Source of the DNA: Nitrospiraceae bacterium
GTDB taxonomy: Bacteria > Nitrospirota > Nitrospiria > Nitrospirales > Nitrospiraceae
Assembly (NCBI GenBank): GCA_013140715.1
Contig: JABFSG010000060.1
Location: 1 to 57,497 of the forward strand
DNA length: 57,497 nucleotides
Direction: 5' to 3'
The notes under the pieces: generated by a model
The model's input: the letters and a program-made list of their open reading frames with translations, nothing else
What the model was told of the DNA's origin: nothing
Databases searched by the model: none
Part shown: positions 1 to 9,608 of the stretch, in pieces
How positions within the stretch are numbered: position 1 is the first letter of the stretch
How the letters are laid out: each line of letters starts with the position of its first letter
Made by a program: the position numbers and the translations under genes

Positions 1-124
1 GGACAATGTGAGTGTGACGGGGGAGTTGATTAGCCCGATTGCGATGGATCAGGGGTTACGGTTCGCGGTGCGGGAGGGCGGCAAGACGGTCGGCTCCGGT
101 GTCGTCACCGAAATCCTGGCGTAA
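1..124 (+). CDS. tuf: Elongation factor Tu, C-terminal end (partial)
   Basis: Only the last 40 codons are present, cut by the window edge. In the frame starting at base 2 they encode the end of EF-Tu domain 3, including the [16 protein letters not shown] segment, and stop with TAA at 122-124. EF-Tu delivers aminoacyl-tRNA to the ribosome. It lies 26 bases upstream of rpsJ, the usual end of an str operon (rpsL-rpsG-fusA-tuf) running into the S10 operon, so rpsJ may be partly transcribed by readthrough. Confidence 0.95.
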   Translation, partial: DNVSVTGELISPIAMDQGLRFAVREGGKTVGSGVVTEILA

Positions 125-150
125 CGATTGTCGGATGAATAGAGGAATGA

Positions 151-465
151 ATGGTTAAGGTTGAACAAAGAATCAGGATTCGGCTGCGCGGATTCGATTA
201 CCGGGTCTTGGACCAGTCCGTGGCTGAAATTGTCGAGACTGTCAGGCGAAGCGGCGCAAAAATTGTGGGACCGATTCCGCTGCCTACGCGCATCGAAAAG
301 TTTACGGTGCAGAGCGCAACCCATGCCGACAAGAAGGCTCGTGAACAGTTTGAGATCAGAACGCATAAGCGTCTGATGGACATTATGGATGCGACTCCCG
401 AAACCATGGACTCTCTGATGAAATTGAACTTGGCTGCTGGAGTGGATGTCGAAATAAAATTATAG
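151..465 (+). CDS. rpsJ: 30S ribosomal protein S10
   Basis: The 104-residue protein has the usual S10 length and contains the conserved [14 protein letters not shown] and [14 protein letters not shown] segments. S10 sits in the head of the small subunit and, as NusE, also joins antitermination complexes. The ATG is preceded by GAGGA with normal spacing. It is the first gene of a ribosomal cluster that continues without interruption to rplQ. Confidence 0.97.
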   Translation: MVKVEQRIRIRLRGFDYRVLDQSVAEIVETVRRSGAKIVGPIPLPTRIEKFTVQSATHADKKAREQFEIRTHKRLMDIMDATPETMDSLMKLNLAAGVDVEIKL

Positions 466-536
466 GAGCGTAAGAGGTCAGGGGTAAGGCGATATCGTAC
501 AGCGAACGCCTTGCGTCTCACGCCTCGCGAGTTGAG

Positions 537-1157
537 ATGACGAACGGGTTGTTGGGTAAAAAACTGGGGATGACCCAGATGTTTGACGAAGCGCGGCTTA
601 CGCCTGTGACCGTCATTGAGGCTGGTCCCTGTCGTGTGGTTACGATCAAGACGAAAGAGCGCGATGGATATGAATCCGTTCAATTGTCTTTCGGAGAGGT
701 GAAGGAGCGTAAGTTGTCCAAGGCAGAGTTGGGGCACCTGAAAAAAACAGAAGCTCCGGCGACCCGTGTGCTCAGAGAGTTTCAAAAGGTCGGCGACGTA
801 ACAGTGGGGCAATCCATTAAGGCCGATATCTTTAAAAAGGGCGACTGGGTTGACGTGATCGGTATTTCGAAGGGGAAGGGATTTCAGGGGGTCGTGAAGC
901 GCCACCATTATGCCGGCGGTCCTGAGTCTCATGGGTCCATGTTTCACCGGCATCCCGGCTCGATGGGTGCGAGCTCATATCCTTCGCGTGTTTGGAAAGG
1001 GAAGACCTTGCCTGGGCACATGGGGGCAAGACGGATTACGACTCAGCGGTTGAAAGTTATTGAATCGAGACCCGATGAGAACCTGCTGTTCATTCGAGGG
1101 GCGATCCCCGGTGCGGCAAATGGACTGATCGTGGTGAGAAAGTCGAAGAAGGGGTAG
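537..1157 (+). CDS. rplC: 50S ribosomal protein L3
   Basis: At 206 residues it matches bacterial L3, starting [12 protein letters not shown] and carrying the [20 protein letters not shown] core loop that reaches toward the peptidyl transferase centre. L3 is one of the two proteins that start 50S assembly. The 71-base gap after rpsJ is longer than most gaps in this operon, and the ATG has only a weak GAG-type ribosome binding site. rplD follows after 3 bases. Confidence 0.97.
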   Translation: MTNGLLGKKLGMTQMFDEARLTPVTVIEAGPCRVVTIKTKERDGYESVQLSFGEVKERKLSKAELGHLKKTEAPATRVLREFQKVGDVTVGQSIKADIFKKGDWVDVIGISKGKGFQGVVKRHHYAGGPESHGSMFHRHPGSMGASSYPSRVWKGKTLPGHMGARRITTQRLKVIESRPDENLLFIRGAIPGAANGLIVVRKSKKG

Positions 1158-1160
1158 GGC

Positions 1161-1784
1161 ATGCCCACGGTTGATGTCGTTGATTTGAAAAAGCAGAAGG
1201 TCGGGTCTGTGGACCTTCCTGAAGAAGTGTTTGGCTGTAAGCTGCACACGGCGTTAGTTCATGAAGCGGTGGTGATGCAGCGCGCCTGTGAGCGTCAGGG
1301 GACGGCCTCGACGTTACGGCGTGGAGAGGTGGCTGGGTCAGGGAAAAAGCCATGGAAGCAAAAGCACACCGGACGAGCCCGTGCAGGATCGATACGCTCT
1401 CCTGTATGGCGTCATGGTGGGTCGGTATTTGGGCCGAAGCCGCGTGATTATTCCTACAGTATGCCGAAAAAGAAGTATCGCGCTGCGCTGCAATGTGCGC
1501 TTTCGGCAAAATTGGCTGATGGACAAGTGATGATCGTGTCGAACATGTCGTTGGAGCAGCCAAAGACCAAGTTGTTGGCCAAGGCGTTGACGGGTTTGGG
1601 AGCCGGGGCCTATGCCTTGATCGTGGCCGGCGCCGGGCATGCTGGATTGGCGCAGGCTGCGGGAAACCTTCCAAATGTCTGCGTGGTGGGGCCTGAAGGA
1701 TTGAACGTCTACGATATCGTGCGGGCTGAGTTGATTCTGATCCTTGAGCGCGAGTTGCCGAGAGTGAAGGAGGTCTGGGCATGA
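1161..1784 (+). CDS. rplD: 50S ribosomal protein L4
   Basis: A 207-residue L4 with the conserved extended-loop motif RQGTASTLRRGEVAGSGKKP and HTGRARAGS. This loop lines the peptide exit tunnel near L22. In Enterobacteria L4 also represses the S10 operon, but no such leader can be tested here. The ATG is just downstream of an AGGGG-like site, and the stop codon overlaps the rplW start as ATGA. Confidence 0.96.
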   Translation: MPTVDVVDLKKQKVGSVDLPEEVFGCKLHTALVHEAVVMQRACERQGTASTLRRGEVAGSGKKPWKQKHTGRARAGSIRSPVWRHGGSVFGPKPRDYSYSMPKKKYRAALQCALSAKLADGQVMIVSNMSLEQPKTKLLAKALTGLGAGAYALIVAGAGHAGLAQAAGNLPNVCVVGPEGLNVYDIVRAELILILERELPRVKEVWA

Positions 1785-2074
1785 AGGCGGATCTCCATAG
1801 CATTCTGTTGCAGCCGTTGCTGACGGAAAAGATTACGGCGATGCGTGAAGGTAATAATACGGTCGGGTTTCTCGTTCATCCGGATGCCAACCGTGTTCAA
1901 ATCAAGAAGGCGGTTGAATCATTGTTGAAGGTGAAGGTCGAGCGCGTGAACGTGATGAACGTTCGCGGGAAGGTGAAGCGCTTGGGACGGTTCTCCGGTA
2001 AGCGGTCGGATTGGAAAAAGGCTTTTGTCAAGCTTAAGCCGGGTGAAAAGTTAGAGCTCTACGAGAGCGCGTAG
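1781..2074 (+). CDS. rplW: 50S ribosomal protein L23
   Basis: A 97-residue L23 with the LLTEKITAMRE start and the VNVMNVRGKVKRLGRFSGKR region. L23 sits at the tunnel exit and is the docking point for trigger factor and SRP. The start codon overlaps the rplD stop (ATGA), implying translational coupling. Confidence 0.96.
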   Translation: MKADLHSILLQPLLTEKITAMREGNNTVGFLVHPDANRVQIKKAVESLLKVKVERVNVMNVRGKVKRLGRFSGKRSDWKKAFVKLKPGEKLELYESA

Positions 2075-2125
2075 CGAGACATTGGATCGAACTTGATCTG
2101 AGTCGGTTGGAAGGGCGACTGTAAG

Positions 2126-2950
2126 ATGGGAATTAGAGCATATAAGCCAAGAACGCCGGGCCGTCGCGGGATGACTGCGGTTACGACGGAAGAACTGTCG
2201 AAGAAGAGGCCTGAAAAATCGCTCACCTCGTTTCGGCGTAGTACCGGCGCCAGGAACAACGATGGGAGAACGACCGTACGTTTTCGTGGGGGCGGACATA
2301 AGCGGCTCTACAGAAAGATTGATTTCCGGCGCGATAAGACCGGGATTCCAGGGACCATAGCCGCGCTTGAGTACGATCCCAATCGCTCGGCTAGGATTGC
2401 TTTGGTTCACTATAAGGACGGTGAGAAGCGGTATATTCTGGCCCCTGTCGGCTTAAAGGTCGGAGATGTGGTGCAGTCCGGTCTCGGTTCGGAGGTGCGA
2501 ATTGGAAATGCGCTGCCTCTGTCCAGTATGCCGTTGGGAACCACTATTCATAATATTGAATTGAAGGCTGGAAAAGGTGGACAGCTGATTCGTAGCGCAG
2601 GCGGTGCCGCGCAGGTGATGGGTCGTGATGGGGAATACGTGCAGGTGAGGCTCAGATCGGGTGAAATGCGGAGAATCCTTTCTGCCTGCATGGCGACCGT
2701 CGGGCAGGTTGGGAATACGGATCACGAAAATATTAACGTTGGAAAAGCGGGCCGGAATCGATGGCTGGGCCGACGACCGAATGTGCGAGGCGTCGTGATG
2801 AATCCAGTCGATCACCCGCACGGTGGCGGTGAAGGAAAGTCTGGACAGGGAAACCCCCATCCAGTTTCCCCATGGGGTCTTCCGACCAAGGGCTATAAGA
2901 CCAGGAACAATAAAGCGACGGACAAGTTTATCATTTCCCGTCGCAAGTAG
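2126..2950 (+). CDS. rplB: 50S ribosomal protein L2
   Basis: A full-length 274-residue L2 with [12 protein letters not shown] near the N terminus and the highly conserved C-terminal [17 protein letters not shown] segment, whose histidine lies close to the peptidyl transferase centre. L2 bridges the subunits and is needed for their association. The start was set by the conserved [14 protein letters not shown] beginning. Confidence 0.97.
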   Translation: MGIRAYKPRTPGRRGMTAVTTEELSKKRPEKSLTSFRRSTGARNNDGRTTVRFRGGGHKRLYRKIDFRRDKTGIPGTIAALEYDPNRSARIALVHYKDGEKRYILAPVGLKVGDVVQSGLGSEVRIGNALPLSSMPLGTTIHNIELKAGKGGQLIRSAGGAAQVMGRDGEYVQVRLRSGEMRRILSACMATVGQVGNTDHENINVGKAGRNRWLGRRPNVRGVVMNPVDHPHGGGEGKSGQGNPHPVSPWGLPTKGYKTRNNKATDKFIISRRK

Positions 2951-2959
2951 GAGTACGCG

Positions 2960-3247
2960 ATGCCGAGGTCAGTCAGTAAGGGCGCATTCGTTGACGACCA
3001 TCTGCTCCAGAAAGTGGAGCGGATGAATCAGAATAAAGACCGAAAGATCATCAAGACTTGGTCGCGGCGTTCAACCGTCATCCCGGATATGATCGGGCAT
3101 ACGTTCGCGGTCCATAACGGCAAGAAGTTCATTCCGGTCTTCGTGACGGAGAATATGGTTGGGCATAAGCTGGGTGAGTTTGCTCCAACCAGGTTTTTCA
3201 AGGGGCATGGGCACGCCAGGACTGAGAAGTCAGTCGCCCTCAAGTAA
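2960..3247 (+). CDS. rpsS: 30S ribosomal protein S19
   Basis: A 95-residue S19 beginning [19 protein letters not shown] and containing the family motifs [16 protein letters not shown] and [12 protein letters not shown]19 forms a head complex with S13 near the A site. A GGAG site precedes the ATG, nine bases after the rplB stop. Confidence 0.97.
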   Translation: MPRSVSKGAFVDDHLLQKVERMNQNKDRKIIKTWSRRSTVIPDMIGHTFAVHNGKKFIPVFVTENMVGHKLGEFAPTRFFKGHGHARTEKSVALK

Positions 3248-3291
3248 GGGTTGGATCACGGTCTCGGTAAATTTGATTGGATGTGACGGTT

Positions 3292-3645
3292 ATGGCTGAA
3301 GCGCATGCAGTTCTAAGGTTTGTACGTATCTCTCCGAGGAAGGCCCGCCCCGTGGTTGATTTAATCCGTGGGCAACAGGTTCCAATGGCCTTGGCACTAC
3401 TAAGAAATTTGCCACGACAGGCCTCGAAAGTGGTGGAAAAGATTTTGCGATCTGCCGTGGCCAATGCGGAACAGAAGGAGCTGGGCGACAGCGACTCGAT
3501 GGTGGTTTCGAAGGCATTTGTAAATTGTGGACCGACATTAAAGCGCTTTCGATCCCGATCGCAGGGACGCGCCAATGCGATTCACAAGCGGATGAGTCAC
3601 ATTACGGTTGTCGTGTCGGCTGAAAGTGTGAAGGCGAAGAAGTAG
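3292..3645 (+). CDS. rplV: 50S ribosomal protein L22
   Basis: The protein has the L22 hallmarks [17 protein letters not shown] and the C-terminal [20 protein letters not shown] hairpin that lines the exit tunnel. I chose ATG 3292 (117 residues, starting [10 protein letters not shown]), which fits the usual length. An in-frame TTG at 3277 would add five residues. Neither start has a strong ribosome binding site, so the exact start is uncertain. Confidence 0.95.
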   Translation: MAEAHAVLRFVRISPRKARPVVDLIRGQQVPMALALLRNLPRQASKVVEKILRSAVANAEQKELGDSDSMVVSKAFVNCGPTLKRFRSRSQGRANAIHKRMSHITVVVSAESVKAKK

Positions 3646-3700
3646 CTGAAAGCGGTTAATGGACGAAATCCTTTTCTATCTGAGTGAGGCGTAAGAAGTT

Positions 3701-4372
3701 ATGGGCCACAAGACACATCCGATCGGGTACCGGCTAGGCTATAACGTCAATTGGAGCTCTCGGTGGTATGCCAGCAAGGACTATGCAAAGCTCCTCCACC
3801 AGGACATTAAGATTCGCAAGATGGTCAAGCAGCGTCTCTTTCATGCCGGTGTGGCCAAGGTTGAAATCGAGCGATCGGGAGACCAAACGCGTGTGATCAT
3901 CCACACGGCACGCCCCGGTATCATCATCGGCCGTAAAGGCGCTGAAGTCGATAAGCTCAAGGCAGAGTTGGAGAAGGCATATTCCGGGCAGGTTTACATC
4001 ACGGTGAAAGAAATCAAGAAGCCGGAACTGGATGCGCAATTGGTATGTGAGAACGTCGCTACCCAGCTGGAGAAGCGCGTGGCATTCCGCCGGGCCATGA
4101 AGCGAAGCGTGCAGTCTGCACTTCGTCTTGGCGCACAGGGAATCAAGATTATGGTCGGGGGTCGCCTGGGAGGAGCGGAGATCGCTCGGTCAGAGTGGTA
4201 CCGCGAGGGTCGTGTGCCTCTCCATACGCTTCGGGCGGACATCGATTACGGGTTTGCCGAAGCCCATACGACGATGGGGCAGATCGGGATTAAGACCTGG
4301 ATCTATAGAGGGGAGATCCTTCCGTTGCAGCCCCTCAATAAAGAATCAGCATTTGACCGCAGACTCGGGTAA
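3701..4372 (+). CDS. rpsC: 30S ribosomal protein S3
   Basis: A 223-residue S3 with the [13 protein letters not shown] start, a KH domain with the GRKG loop ([13 protein letters not shown]), and the C-terminal [20 protein letters not shown] motif. S3 helps form the mRNA entry site and contributes to the ribosomal helicase. It is followed closely by rplP. Confidence 0.97.
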   Translation: MGHKTHPIGYRLGYNVNWSSRWYASKDYAKLLHQDIKIRKMVKQRLFHAGVAKVEIERSGDQTRVIIHTARPGIIIGRKGAEVDKLKAELEKAYSGQVYITVKEIKKPELDAQLVCENVATQLEKRVAFRRAMKRSVQSALRLGAQGIKIMVGGRLGGAEIARSEWYREGRVPLHTLRADIDYGFAEAHTTMGQIGIKTWIYRGEILPLQPLNKESAFDRRLG

Positions 4373-4386
4373 TTGAAGAGGGTATT

Positions 4387-4800
4387 GTGTTAGCACCAAA
4401 GAAAGTCAAGTTCCGTAAAATGATGAAGGGGCGGATGACTGGTAAGGCCTATCGAGGCAGCCAGATTACCCTCGGAGAGTTCGGCCTCAAGGCCCTCGAG
4501 CCCGGCTGGGTGACCAGCCGGCAGATTGAGGCGGCGCGCATCGCGATCACTCGCTGTGTGAAGCGTGGGGGGCAGGTCTGGACGAGAATTTTCCCCGATA
4601 AACCGATCACGAAAAAACCGGCTGAGACTCGGATGGGTAAAGGAAAGGGCAATCCAGAGTACTGGGTCGCCGTCGTCAAGCCTGGACGTATTCTTTATGA
4701 GATGGACGGCGTCACGCCGGAGGTTGCTAAAGAAGCATTCCGTTTGGCGTCGCATAAGTTGCCCATCGCCACAAAATATGTCATGCGCGGCGAGTTTTAG
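4387..4800 (+). CDS. rplP: 50S ribosomal protein L16
   Basis: A 137-residue L16 starting [20 protein letters not shown], with the conserved [20 protein letters not shown] and [19 protein letters not shown] segments. L16 binds near the A-site tRNA elbow. Translation starts at GTG 4387, behind a GAAGAGGG site. Confidence 0.96.
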   Translation: MLAPKKVKFRKMMKGRMTGKAYRGSQITLGEFGLKALEPGWVTSRQIEAARIAITRCVKRGGQVWTRIFPDKPITKKPAETRMGKGKGNPEYWVAVVKPGRILYEMDGVTPEVAKEAFRLASHKLPIATKYVMRGEF

Positions 4801-4840
4801 CGTCGGTCGGGCTGAGTGAAGGGGTTAAAGAGAGGCAGTC

Positions 4841-5062
4841 ATGGATATAAAAGAATTACGGCAACTCACGGGGCCCGAGTTGGAGGCGAAGACGCAGCAA
4901 CTCACGCAGGAGCTTTTCAGTCTTCGTTTTCAACTGGGAACTGGGCGGTTGGAAAACCCTATGCAGGTCAGAAAGACGAAGCGGTCTATTGCCAGGGTCA
5001 AGACAATTCAGCGCGAACTCTCGAAGGCTGAGACGATTTCTACTGCGGCGAAAGGGGCTTGA
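4841..5062 (+). CDS. rpmC: 50S ribosomal protein L29
   Basis: A 73-residue L29, a two-helix coiled-coil protein beside the tunnel exit, recognised from [17 protein letters not shown] and [23 protein letters not shown] site precedes the ATG. The C terminus abuts rpsQ. Confidence 0.94.
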   Translation: MDIKELRQLTGPELEAKTQQLTQELFSLRFQLGTGRLENPMQVRKTKRSIARVKTIQRELSKAETISTAAKGA

Positions 5063-5064
5063 AG

Positions 5065-5331
5065 ATGGGGGAGTCAGTGAATGCACGGCGCGAATGGGTC
5101 GGCTATGTGGTCAGCAATAAGATGAATAAGACTGTGGTCGTTGAGATTCAGCGGTCCGTCATTCATCCTCTCTACCGAAAGGTCCTTCGCCGGGTGACGA
5201 AATTCAAAGCCCACGATGAGAATAATGCCTGCAAGATCGGCGACCGTGTTCGCATGGTTGAGACAAGGCCTATCAGTAAAGATAAGCATATGCGCGTTGT
5301 CGAAGTTTTAGAAAAAGGACGTGGGGAGTAG
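5065..5331 (+). CDS. rpsQ: 30S ribosomal protein S17
   Basis: An 88-residue S17 with the OB-fold motif [18 protein letters not shown] and a [15 protein letters not shown] ending. S17 is a primary 16S rRNA binder. I chose ATG 5065 because GGGG in the rpmC 3' end lies at ribosome-binding distance. A TTG at 5059 overlapping the rpmC stop would add two residues. Confidence 0.95.
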   Translation: MGESVNARREWVGYVVSNKMNKTVVVEIQRSVIHPLYRKVLRRVTKFKAHDENNACKIGDRVRMVETRPISKDKHMRVVEVLEKGRGE

Positions 5332-5369
5332 GGCGAGATTGTGCGCAAGATAGAGGAAACACCGGGACG

Positions 5370-5738
5370 ATGATTCAAAGCTATACATACATGGATGTGG
5401 CCGATAACTCCGGTGCCAAGCAGGCCATGTGTTTTCATGTGCTTGGCGGAACGAGGCGTCGGTACGCCTCGCTCGGAGACATTGTCGTTGTAGCAGTTAA
5501 GGAAGCCATCCCTGCGGCAACGGTCAAGAAGGGCGATGTCAGCCGGGCTGTGGTCGTGAGAACAACCAAAGAAGTGCGCCGCGAGGACGGTTCTTACATC
5601 AAGTTTGATCGGAATGCCTGTGTGCTGATCAATAAGGATGGGGATCCCGTTGGGACTCGTATTTTCGGGCCGATCGCGCGTGAGCTTCGATGGAAGAAGT
5701 TCATGAAGATTATTTCCCTGGCGCCGGAAGTGCTGTAG
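5370..5738 (+). CDS. rplN: 50S ribosomal protein L14
   Basis: A 122-residue L14 with [17 protein letters not shown], the [13 protein letters not shown] core and [20 protein letters not shown] at the C terminus, all at normal positions. L14 forms intersubunit bridges and interacts with RsfS and elongation factors. It begins the spc part of the cluster. Confidence 0.97.
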   Translation: MIQSYTYMDVADNSGAKQAMCFHVLGGTRRRYASLGDIVVVAVKEAIPAATVKKGDVSRAVVVRTTKEVRREDGSYIKFDRNACVLINKDGDPVGTRIFGPIARELRWKKFMKIISLAPEVL

Positions 5739-5757
5739 CTACGATGGAGGCGGCGGG

Positions 5758-6093
5758 ATGAACAAGCAGGCATTGAAGAAGAGTCGTATCCGTAAGGGCG
5801 ATATGGTGGTCGTGATTGCCGGACGCGATCGCGGCAAGTCCGGGAAAGTGTTGTCGGTCGATCCCGGGGTGGGGAAGGTCGTGGTTGAAAAGTTGAACAT
5901 GATCAAGCGCCACACCAAGCCGAATCAGAAAGTCAAGCAAGGCGGCATTCTCGAACGGGAAGCGCCCCTTGCGATCTCAAATGTGCTGTATCTATGTTCT
6001 GTGACCAAGAAGCCGACTCGGCTGGGCGTGCGCACGCTCGACAGCGGCCGGCGGGTCCGGTTCAGTAAAAAATCGAACGACTCAGTCGAGTAG
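5758..6093 (+). CDS. rplX: 50S ribosomal protein L24
   Basis: A 111-residue L24 with the KOW motif [19 protein letters not shown] and the conserved [18 protein letters not shown] stretch. L24 is one of the two assembly initiators of the large subunit. GGAGG lies directly upstream of the ATG. Confidence 0.96.
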   Translation: MNKQALKKSRIRKGDMVVVIAGRDRGKSGKVLSVDPGVGKVVVEKLNMIKRHTKPNQKVKQGGILEREAPLAISNVLYLCSVTKKPTRLGVRTLDSGRRVRFSKKSNDSVE

Positions 6094-6108
6094 GAGCGAG
6101 GACTCCAG

Positions 6109-6765
6109 ATGGCGAAAGTTGAACCAGGAAAAGGCGGTAAGGCCTCGGATCGGAGACCATCCAAGAAAAAGGAAGGGGCGCCCATTCCGCAGGCAAAGGA
6201 CGAGGGCAGCGAGGAGTCCAAGTTCAATCCACGGATGCGTGAGACCTACCTGCAAAAGGTTGTGCCTGCACTCATGAAAGAGTTCGGCTACAAGAATATT
6301 ATGCAGGTCCCGAAGCTTGAGCGGATTGTGCTGAATGTGGGGATGGGCGAAGCCATTCAGAATGTGAAGCTCCTGGAGAGCGCTGCTACGGAATTGGGCG
6401 CGATTACAGGTCAAAAGCCCCTGATTACGAAGGCGAAGAAAGCTATTGCGACCTTCAAGCTACGGCAAGGGATGCCGATCGGTACGAAGGTCACGTTGCG
6501 CAGCCGAAGAATGTGGGAATTCTTCGATCGTCTCGTGACCTTGTCGTTGCCAAGGATTCGAGACTTCCGGGGTGTCTCGCCGAAGTCGTTCGATGGCCGA
6601 GGCAATTACACGCTGGGACTCAAAGAACAGCTCATATTTCCCGAGATTAAGTACGACGAAGTCGCGTCCATCCATGGTATGGACATCACGATTGTCACGA
6701 CCGCCAAGACCAACGATGAGGGGCGGGCACTGTTGAAGCATTTGGGGATGCCATTCCGGACATAA
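6109..6765 (+). CDS. rplE: 50S ribosomal protein L5 with N-terminal extension
   Basis: L5 binds 5S rRNA and contacts the P-site tRNA. The core from about residue 43 ([20 protein letters not shown]) to the end is canonical, with [10 protein letters not shown] and [13 protein letters not shown]. The protein is 218 residues against about 180 in most bacteria. The extra N-terminal segment is Lys-, Glu- and Pro-rich and probably disordered. The upstream start is supported by AGGAGCGAG with good spacing, whereas ATG 6235 at the core start lacks a site. Confidence 0.96.
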   Translation: MAKVEPGKGGKASDRRPSKKKEGAPIPQAKDEGSEESKFNPRMRETYLQKVVPALMKEFGYKNIMQVPKLERIVLNVGMGEAIQNVKLLESAATELGAITGQKPLITKAKKAIATFKLRQGMPIGTKVTLRSRRMWEFFDRLVTLSLPRIRDFRGVSPKSFDGRGNYTLGLKEQLIFPEIKYDEVASIHGMDITIVTTAKTNDEGRALLKHLGMPFRT

Positions 6766-6786
6766 TGCCAAGCGAAGGAGCTGCAG

Positions 6787-6972
6787 GTGTCGAGATTAGC
6801 GCTTAGAAATAAATCGGCGGTCAAGGCCAAGTTTCCAGTCCGAGACTATCATCGGTGCGAGATTTGCGGGCGTGTGCGAGGATTCTTGCGCCGTTTTCGC
6901 ATGTGCAGAATTTGTTTTCGGTTGTTGAGCCTGAAGGGTGAAATTCCCGGGGTTCGGAAGTCCAGTTGGTAG
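6787..6972 (+). CDS. rpsN: 30S ribosomal protein S14, zinc-binding type
   Basis: A short, 61-residue S14 with two CxxC pairs (CEIC and CRIC) that form the zinc site of the type-Z family. The GTG start at 6787 lies ten bases after a GGAG site. S14 helps assemble the 30S head with S3 and S10. Confidence 0.95.
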   Translation: MSRLALRNKSAVKAKFPVRDYHRCEICGRVRGFLRRFRMCRICFRLLSLKGEIPGVRKSSW

Positions 6973-7018
6973 ATAATCCGCACCTGGTCACACGAAGAAC
7001 GTTGGTGAAAGGGTTGGT

Positions 7019-7414
7019 ATGGTTACAGATCCCATTAGCGACCTGTTAGTACGATTGCAGAACGGCCTGCGGCGACGTCATGATGTCGTGAACGTTCCGG
7101 CTTCCCGTCTCAAGCGCGAGGTCCTTCGGATTCTCCAGAACGAAGGATATATTCAAGGAGTTCAGGCGGACGTCGCAGATGGACATCCTGTTCTGAAAGT
7201 GCAACTACGATACATGCCGGAAGGGCAACCTATGGTGACCGGTATGCAGCGGGTGAGCAAGCCTGGTCGTCGTGTCTATGTCGGGATTAAGGATATTCCG
7301 CGGGTTAAAAGCGGTATCGGTGTGGCGATCCTGTCTACGTCCAAGGGCCTGATGACGGATCAGGATTCTCGCCGCGCCGGACTTGGCGGAGAAGTGTTGT
7401 GTTCGGTGTGGTAA
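7019..7414 (+). CDS. rpsH: 30S ribosomal protein S8
   Basis: A 131-residue S8 with DPISDLLVRLQNGLRRRH at the N terminus and the C-terminal STSKGLMTDQDSRRAGLGGE motif, ending in CSVW as usual. S8 is a primary binder in the 30S platform and the classic repressor of spc operons in Enterobacteria. Confidence 0.96.
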   Translation: MVTDPISDLLVRLQNGLRRRHDVVNVPASRLKREVLRILQNEGYIQGVQADVADGHPVLKVQLRYMPEGQPMVTGMQRVSKPGRRVYVGIKDIPRVKSGIGVAILSTSKGLMTDQDSRRAGLGGEVLCSVW

Positions 7415-7469
7415 TGGGCAAGCGAAACGGTTTTTCATCGCAGCGACGTACTTGGGGAGTGAGGCATCG

Positions 7470-8006
7470 ATGTCACGCATAGGAAAGAAACCTATCCTGA
7501 TTCCGGCAGGAGTGGATGTGAAAATCGTCGGGCAGGTCGTCTCCGTGAAGGGGCCGCTGGGAAAGATCGATTGGTCTCTGTCCAAGGGTCTTGGGGTCTC
7601 AGTGACGGACGGACAGCTTGTGGTGAACCGGTCGAATGAAGATCGCCAAGTGCGGGCTATGCATGGGTTGACTCGCGCTGAGCTCAGTAACATTGTCCAG
7701 GGTGTAACGAAGGGTTATGAGCGTAACTTAGAAATCACCGGGGTCGGATATAAGGTTGCCGTGCAGGGTCGGGCGATGAACTTCAATGTCGGCTATATCA
7801 ATCCGGTGACCTATCCGATTCCGGTTGGAATCGACGTGAAGGTGGAAAAGCAAACGCTGATCAATGTGAAGGGGGCTGACAAGCGAGTGGTGGGCCAGGT
7901 TGCTGCGAACCTGCGAGCCATTAAGCCTCCCGACGTCTATAAGCAGAAGGGCGTTCGCTATGTCGGTGAAGTCTTGCGCAAGAAAGCCGGAAAGACAGGG
8001 AAGTAG
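7470..8006 (+). CDS. rplF: 50S ribosomal protein L6
   Basis: A 178-residue L6 starting [17 protein letters not shown], with the duplicated L6 fold and the C-terminal [20 protein letters not shown] motif. The open frame extends upstream to 7383 into the rpsH 3' end, but the conserved start and the family length identify ATG 7470. L6 sits near the factor-binding site. Confidence 0.96.
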   Translation: MSRIGKKPILIPAGVDVKIVGQVVSVKGPLGKIDWSLSKGLGVSVTDGQLVVNRSNEDRQVRAMHGLTRAELSNIVQGVTKGYERNLEITGVGYKVAVQGRAMNFNVGYINPVTYPIPVGIDVKVEKQTLINVKGADKRVVGQVAANLRAIKPPDVYKQKGVRYVGEVLRKKAGKTGK

Positions 8007-8014
8007 GATGCTAT

Positions 8015-8380
8015 ATGAATGCTGCAGATAAAGCGAGTCAGCTAACCAGACGAAAACAGCGGGTCCGAAAACGAGTCATTGGTACGGCCGAGCGTCCACG
8101 ACTTAATGTGTTTCGCAGCCGCTCGCATATTTATGCTCAGATCGTTGACGATTTGAAGGGGGCCACTTTGGCCGCCGCGTCTTCCTTGGATAAGTCCCTG
8201 CGCACGTCGCTCAAATCCACTGGCAGTATCGATGGCGCCAAGGCTGTTGGAAAGCTGTTGGCTGAACGGGCGAAGGCCGCCAAGGTGCAAGCTGTGGTGT
8301 TCGATCGCGGCGGACGAATGTACCATGGACGCGTCAAAGCGTTGGCTGAAGCGTCGCGTGAAGGTGGATTGCAGTTCTAG
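8015..8380 (+). CDS. rplR: 50S ribosomal protein L18
   Basis: A 121-residue L18, a 5S rRNA binder, with [19 protein letters not shown] and [20 protein letters not shown]. An AGGATG site overlaps the end of rplF and serves the ATG at 8015. Confidence 0.95.
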   Translation: MNAADKASQLTRRKQRVRKRVIGTAERPRLNVFRSRSHIYAQIVDDLKGATLAAASSLDKSLRTSLKSTGSIDGAKAVGKLLAERAKAAKVQAVVFDRGGRMYHGRVKALAEASREGGLQF

Positions 8381-8437
8381 ATCGGGCCTCCCTTTCATCC
8401 AATATGAAAGCAGGGGGAATGAAGAGGAGAATGCTAG

Positions 8438-8947
8438 GTGCGAGTTAATCCAGATGAGCTAAGCCTGAAGGATAAGGTTGTCTTTATCAACCGCGTGGCA
8501 AAAGTCGTGAAGGGTGGAAAACGGTTCAACTTTTGTGCGTTGGTTGTCGTAGGAGATGGACAGGGTTGGGTCGGCATCGGTAAGGGAAAGGCGGCTGAGG
8601 TGCCTGTTGCGATTTCCAAGGCAGTTGAACAGGCCAAGAAAAACCTGGTGCATGTCGCCCTCACCTCTGGAACGATTGCGCACGAGGTCCATGGGTTGTT
8701 TGGTGCCGAGCATGTTCTCCTGAAGCCGGCACAGAAGGGGGCCGGGATAATCGCGGGAGGCGCCGTCCGAGCCGTAGTCGAGGTTGCCGGCGTGCATAAC
8801 GTCATTGCGAAGACGCTGGGCCGTGGAAATCCATTTAATACGGTTCGGGCCACACTCAACGGCCTCTGTCAGCTCCGCAATGCTGAGGATGTTCTCAAGA
8901 TGCGCCGCAGCGGGATGGGCGACGCACAGAATAGAGTGAGTGCCTAA
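8438..8947 (+). CDS. rpsE: 30S ribosomal protein S5
   Basis: A 169-residue S5 with the double-stranded RNA-binding core ([33 protein letters not shown]) and the C-terminal S5 fold. S5 works with S4 in decoding fidelity. The GTG start at 8438 has a weak ribosome binding site. The stop overlaps the rpmD start by one base. Confidence 0.95.
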   Translation: MRVNPDELSLKDKVVFINRVAKVVKGGKRFNFCALVVVGDGQGWVGIGKGKAAEVPVAISKAVEQAKKNLVHVALTSGTIAHEVHGLFGAEHVLLKPAQKGAGIIAGGAVRAVVEVAGVHNVIAKTLGRGNPFNTVRATLNGLCQLRNAEDVLKMRRSGMGDAQNRVSA

Positions 8948-9156
8948 TGTCTGAATCAAAGATTGCAAAATCCGTCTCGAAGGGGCTTGTGATTACCTTG
9001 CGACGAAGCCCTATCGGCACACCGCAAAAGCATCGACGTGTCTTGTGCGGCCTTGGTTTGAGAAAGATCAGACAGACGGTGACTCGTCCCGATACTCCGC
9101 AAGTCAGAGGGATGATCGGCAAAGTTGGATATCTATTGGAAGTGCAGCCACAATGA
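8947..9156 (+). CDS. rpmD: 50S ribosomal protein L30
   Basis: A 69-residue L30 recognised by [40 protein letters not shown] and KVGYLLEV. Start and stop overlap rpsE and rplO respectively, which is the tightest packing in the operon and suggests translational coupling. Confidence 0.94.
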   Translation: MSESKIAKSVSKGLVITLRRSPIGTPQKHRRVLCGLGLRKIRQTVTRPDTPQVRGMIGKVGYLLEVQPQ

Positions 9157-9608
9157 ACTTACATGAGCTCAGTCCCGCAAAAGGATCCAGGAAACGACGT
9201 AAGCGTATCGGCCGTGGGCCAGGTTCCGGTCATGGGAAAACCTCGGGAAAGGGTCATAAGGGCCTGTTAGCCAGATCCGGAGGTCGGAGCCGACAGGCTG
9301 GCGGATTTGAAGGCGGTCAGATGTCTCTGATCCGTCGAGTGCCGAAACATGGCTTTACCAACGTATTTCGCAAGGAATACTCGATTGTCAACCTGAAGAG
9401 TCTGGGTGCGATGATCGTATCCGGCACCATTACTCCACAGGCGTTGGTCGATGTCGGTTTGGTGAAGCGCAAGTCGCTACCGATCAAGATTCTTGGAAAC
9501 GGAGAGCTCACGAAAGCAATCGTGGTGCAGGCGCACAAGTTTAGTAAGTCGGCAGAGGCGAAGATTGTAGCCGCTGGAGGGAGAGTCGAGGTCATCCCCG
9601 GTGTTTGA
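9153..9608 (+). CDS. rplO: 50S ribosomal protein L15
   Basis: A 151-residue L15 starting [20 protein letters not shown] with the Gly/Arg-rich extended N terminus ([18 protein letters not shown]). The ATG at 9153 overlaps the rpmD stop. The open frame continues upstream to 9045, but that part lies inside rpmD. The 3' end overlaps secY by eight bases. Confidence 0.96.
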   Translation: MNLHELSPAKGSRKRRKRIGRGPGSGHGKTSGKGHKGLLARSGGRSRQAGGFEGGQMSLIRRVPKHGFTNVFRKEYSIVNLKSLGAMIVSGTITPQALVDVGLVKRKSLPIKILGNGELTKAIVVQAHKFSKSAEAKIVAAGGRVEVIPGV

